From positions 1 to 6,139 of the forward strand of contig JAZQJQ010000016.1 in NCBI GenBank assembly GCA_045541735.1: DNA of 6,139 bases. The letters run 5' to 3'. Under the pieces are notes generated by a model that saw only the letters and a program-made list of their open reading frames with translations, ran no database searches and was not told the DNA's origin. A program made the position numbers and the translations under genes. The stretch comes from RUG12395 sp045541735 (GTDB taxonomy: Bacteria; Bacillota; Clostridia; Oscillospirales; CAG-272). Below are positions 5,047 through 6,139 of this stretch, in pieces. The number at the start of each line of letters is the position of its first letter. The stretch's first letter is position 1.

Positions 5047-5088
5047 ACGAAGGGTGAGCCTAAAGCGCTCACCCTTCGTTTATATATT
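5038..5088. terminator. Bidirectional hairpin terminator shared by the convergent oxidoreductase and HAD genes
   Basis: A perfect 22-base-pair stem (5038-5059 with 5067-5088) closes over the 7-base loop CTAAAGC. The core ACGAAGGGTGAGC is GC-rich and the outer stem is A/T only. The oxidoreductase stop TAA (5044-5046) is in the left arm and the HAD stop (5071-5069 on the minus strand) is in the right arm. There is no long T-run after either arm, only TTTATATATT-type sequence, so its strength as a pure intrinsic terminator is uncertain. Confidence 0.75.
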
Positions 5089-5779
5089 GTATCAATTCAG
5101 CAAACGAGCCTTGTTGATACTTTGATATATCAAGATTCTTTTTATTTAATAAGCAGTCGGTAAGCAAAAATACCTTCATGCCGAGTTTTTCCGCTATCAT
5201 ATCCTCCTCCGCGTCGTTGCCCACCATAAGGCATTCGTCGGCTGAAAGGGAAGCTTTGGCGAGTACGTCGCGGTAGTAATCAAGGTTAGGCTTGCAGTGG
5301 CGGCTGTCCTCATAAGCGGTAAAAAACTCAAACTCGGAAGGCTCAAAGCCTGCCCAGCGTATACGGTGCTCGGTTGCCATAGCAGGGAAGAGGGGATTTG
5401 TTGCAAGGATAACTCTGTATCCCGCACGCTTTATTGCATCTACCGCTTTTTTTGCAATCGGCGTATATCCGCATGATGACTGTATTTTAGGAAATTCCGA
5501 GCGGTAGAAATCTACAAGAGTCTGCTTCTCTTTTAGCGCCTTGTCGCCGAATCGCTTGGTAAAAACTTCCCAAAATGCTTCCTCGTTTGTTCTTGTTCCG
5601 TCGTTTTTGACCATTGCGCCGATACCGTGCCACATAGCTTCGGCAACAAGGGAAGGTTCGTATCCGAGCGGTGCAAGGTAAGCGCAAAGGCGCTTCATAT
5701 AATCGGCGGTGAATGCTTCCATATCCATTGGAAGCAATGTGCCGTCCAGATCAAACAAAACTGCATTAAATCTTCTCAT
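5069..5779 (-). CDS. HAD-superfamily phosphatase
   Basis: This 236-residue cytoplasmic protein carries all four haloacid dehalogenase motifs. Motif I is LFDLDGTLL, with nucleophile D10 and D12; motif II is VILATNPL, with T127; motif III is the Lys of CKPNLDYY, K163; motif IV is VGNDAEEDM, with D189 and D193 for Mg2+. An insert of roughly 90 residues between motif I and motif II (about 15-110) is a helical C1-type cap, as in phosphoglycolate phosphatase-like enzymes. The substrate is probably a small phosphorylated metabolite such as a sugar phosphate; it cannot be named from sequence. The start ATG (5779-5777) has AAGGATG at 5791-5785 upstream. The last codons and the stop lie inside the terminator hairpin shared with the convergent operon. 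No clear promoter is seen between the gene and the terminator just upstream, so read-through from the preceding minus-strand gene may contribute to expression. Confidence 0.9.
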   Translation of the reverse strand: MRRFNAVLFDLDGTLLPMDMEAFTADYMKRLCAYLAPLGYEPSLVAEAMWHGIGAMVKNDGTRTNEEAFWEVFTKRFGDKALKEKQTLVDFYRSEFPKIQSSCGYTPIAKKAVDAIKRAGYRVILATNPLFPAMATEHRIRWAGFEPSEFEFFTAYEDSRHCKPNLDYYRDVLAKASLSADECLMVGNDAEEDMIAEKLGMKVFLLTDCLLNKKNLDISKYQQGSFAELIQYINEG

Positions 5780-5792
5780 ATAACATCCTTTT

Positions 5793-5823
5793 AAAAACAG
5801 TCCGAGAAAAAATCTCGGACTGT
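5793..5823 (-). terminator. Intrinsic terminator of the partial minus-strand gene at the right edge
   Basis: An 11-base-pair perfect stem (ACAGTCCGAGA 5797-5807 with TCTCGGACTGT 5813-5823) has a 5-base loop. On the minus strand it is followed by TTTT (5796-5793). It begins seven bases after the stop of the upstream minus-strand gene and ends just before the HAD ribosome binding site, so it should separate the two transcripts at least partly. Confidence 0.85.
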
Positions 5824-5829
5824 CGTTTG

Positions 5830-6139
5830 TTATGCTGTGTAGTTATCGAAATATCCCTGGATCCAAACGATCGGAGTGCCCTTATCGCCGGAGCCTGAGG
5901 TAAGGTCGCAGAGAGAACCGATAAGGTCGGTAAGTCTTCTGGGGGTAGTTCCCTCGGAAGCCATCTTGCCTACAAGGTCTGCATCCTTCTTCGTGATGTA
6001 ATCGGAGATAGCCGCTTTAAGCTCGTCGCCGTTAAGGTGAGCAAAATCGTTATCTGCGAGGTACTTTAGCTTGACTTCGTTGGGCTGGCCTACAAGTCCT
6101 GTAGTGTAAGCAGGGGAAACGACCGGGTCTGCAAGCTCC
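5830..6139 (-). CDS. C-terminal 102 residues of an unrecognised protein, running off the window
   Basis: On the minus strand a frame is open from the window edge to TAA at 5832-5830. Its visible residues begin ELADPVVSPAYTTGLVGQPN, continue through LADNDFAHLNGDELKAAISDYITKKDADLVGKM and RRLTDLIGSLCDLTSG, and end GTPIVWIQGYFDNYTA. I cannot place it in a family. The part seen is soluble-looking, helical and acidic, with one Cys and no membrane segment. Codon use differs from its neighbours: Lys is AAG in six of seven cases, and C-ending codons (GAC, ACC, TAC, ATC) are favoured, as in highly expressed genes. That the frame is real is supported by an intrinsic terminator seven bases past the stop and by the absence of stops over the whole 310 bases. 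The start lies outside the window. Confidence 0.72.
   Translation of the reverse strand, partial: ELADPVVSPAYTTGLVGQPNEVKLKYLADNDFAHLNGDELKAAISDYITKKDADLVGKMASEGTTPRRLTDLIGSLCDLTSGSGDKGTPIVWIQGYFDNYTA

Overview
The window reads as a piece of chromosome from a moderately AT-rich, low-GC Gram-positive bacterium, most likely an uncultured gut-type member of the Clostridia. The reasons are strong GGAGG-type ribosome binding sites, TTGACT/TATAAT promoters with 17-base spacers, a CCA-encoding tRNA gene, protein families typical of Clostridia, and non-coding DNA packed with short hairpin repeats like those seen in many gut Clostridia genomes. The taxonomy is inference from style; no marker gene is complete.

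Left edge (1-280): on the minus strand, a GTG start with a good ribosome binding site opens a recognisable MurE N-terminus (peptidoglycan stem-peptide ligase). It meets a stop after 53 codons, only 23 bases from the window edge. It is transcribed away from a tRNA-Leu(GAG) gene on the plus strand (341-425), which has a near-consensus promoter and a very strong terminator hairpin whose stem begins inside the tRNA 3' end.

Repeat region (404-920): there is no gene here, but the DNA is dense with structure. It holds an 87-base direct duplication of the tRNA T-arm/acceptor end plus terminator (85 of 87 bases identical, 159 bases apart), each copy bounded by inverted T-arm sequence; a structured spacer between the copies; a 90-base mini-element with imperfect terminal inverted repeats; a 46-base imperfect palindrome; and a 115-base element made of two hairpin units facing each other.

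Operon (925-5088): directly after the repeats, a strong extended -10 promoter carrying an ACAGT-N5-ACTGT dyad appears to drive three tightly spaced plus-strand genes. These encode a Tyr-rich, membrane-anchored protein of unknown function, a cytoplasmic GcnA-like GH20 beta-N-acetylhexosaminidase, and a Gfo/Idh/MocA NAD(P)-dependent oxidoreductase with a Cys cluster. The second and third suggest intracellular processing of amino-sugar-containing glycosides; the role of the first is open. A long hairpin shared with the convergent gene ends the operon, and the stop codons of both genes lie inside it.

Right part (5069-6139): a minus-strand HAD-superfamily phosphatase is preceded by an intrinsic terminator. 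Upstream of that is the C-terminal 102 residues of an unrecognised minus-strand gene that runs off the window and has codon use like that of a highly expressed gene.
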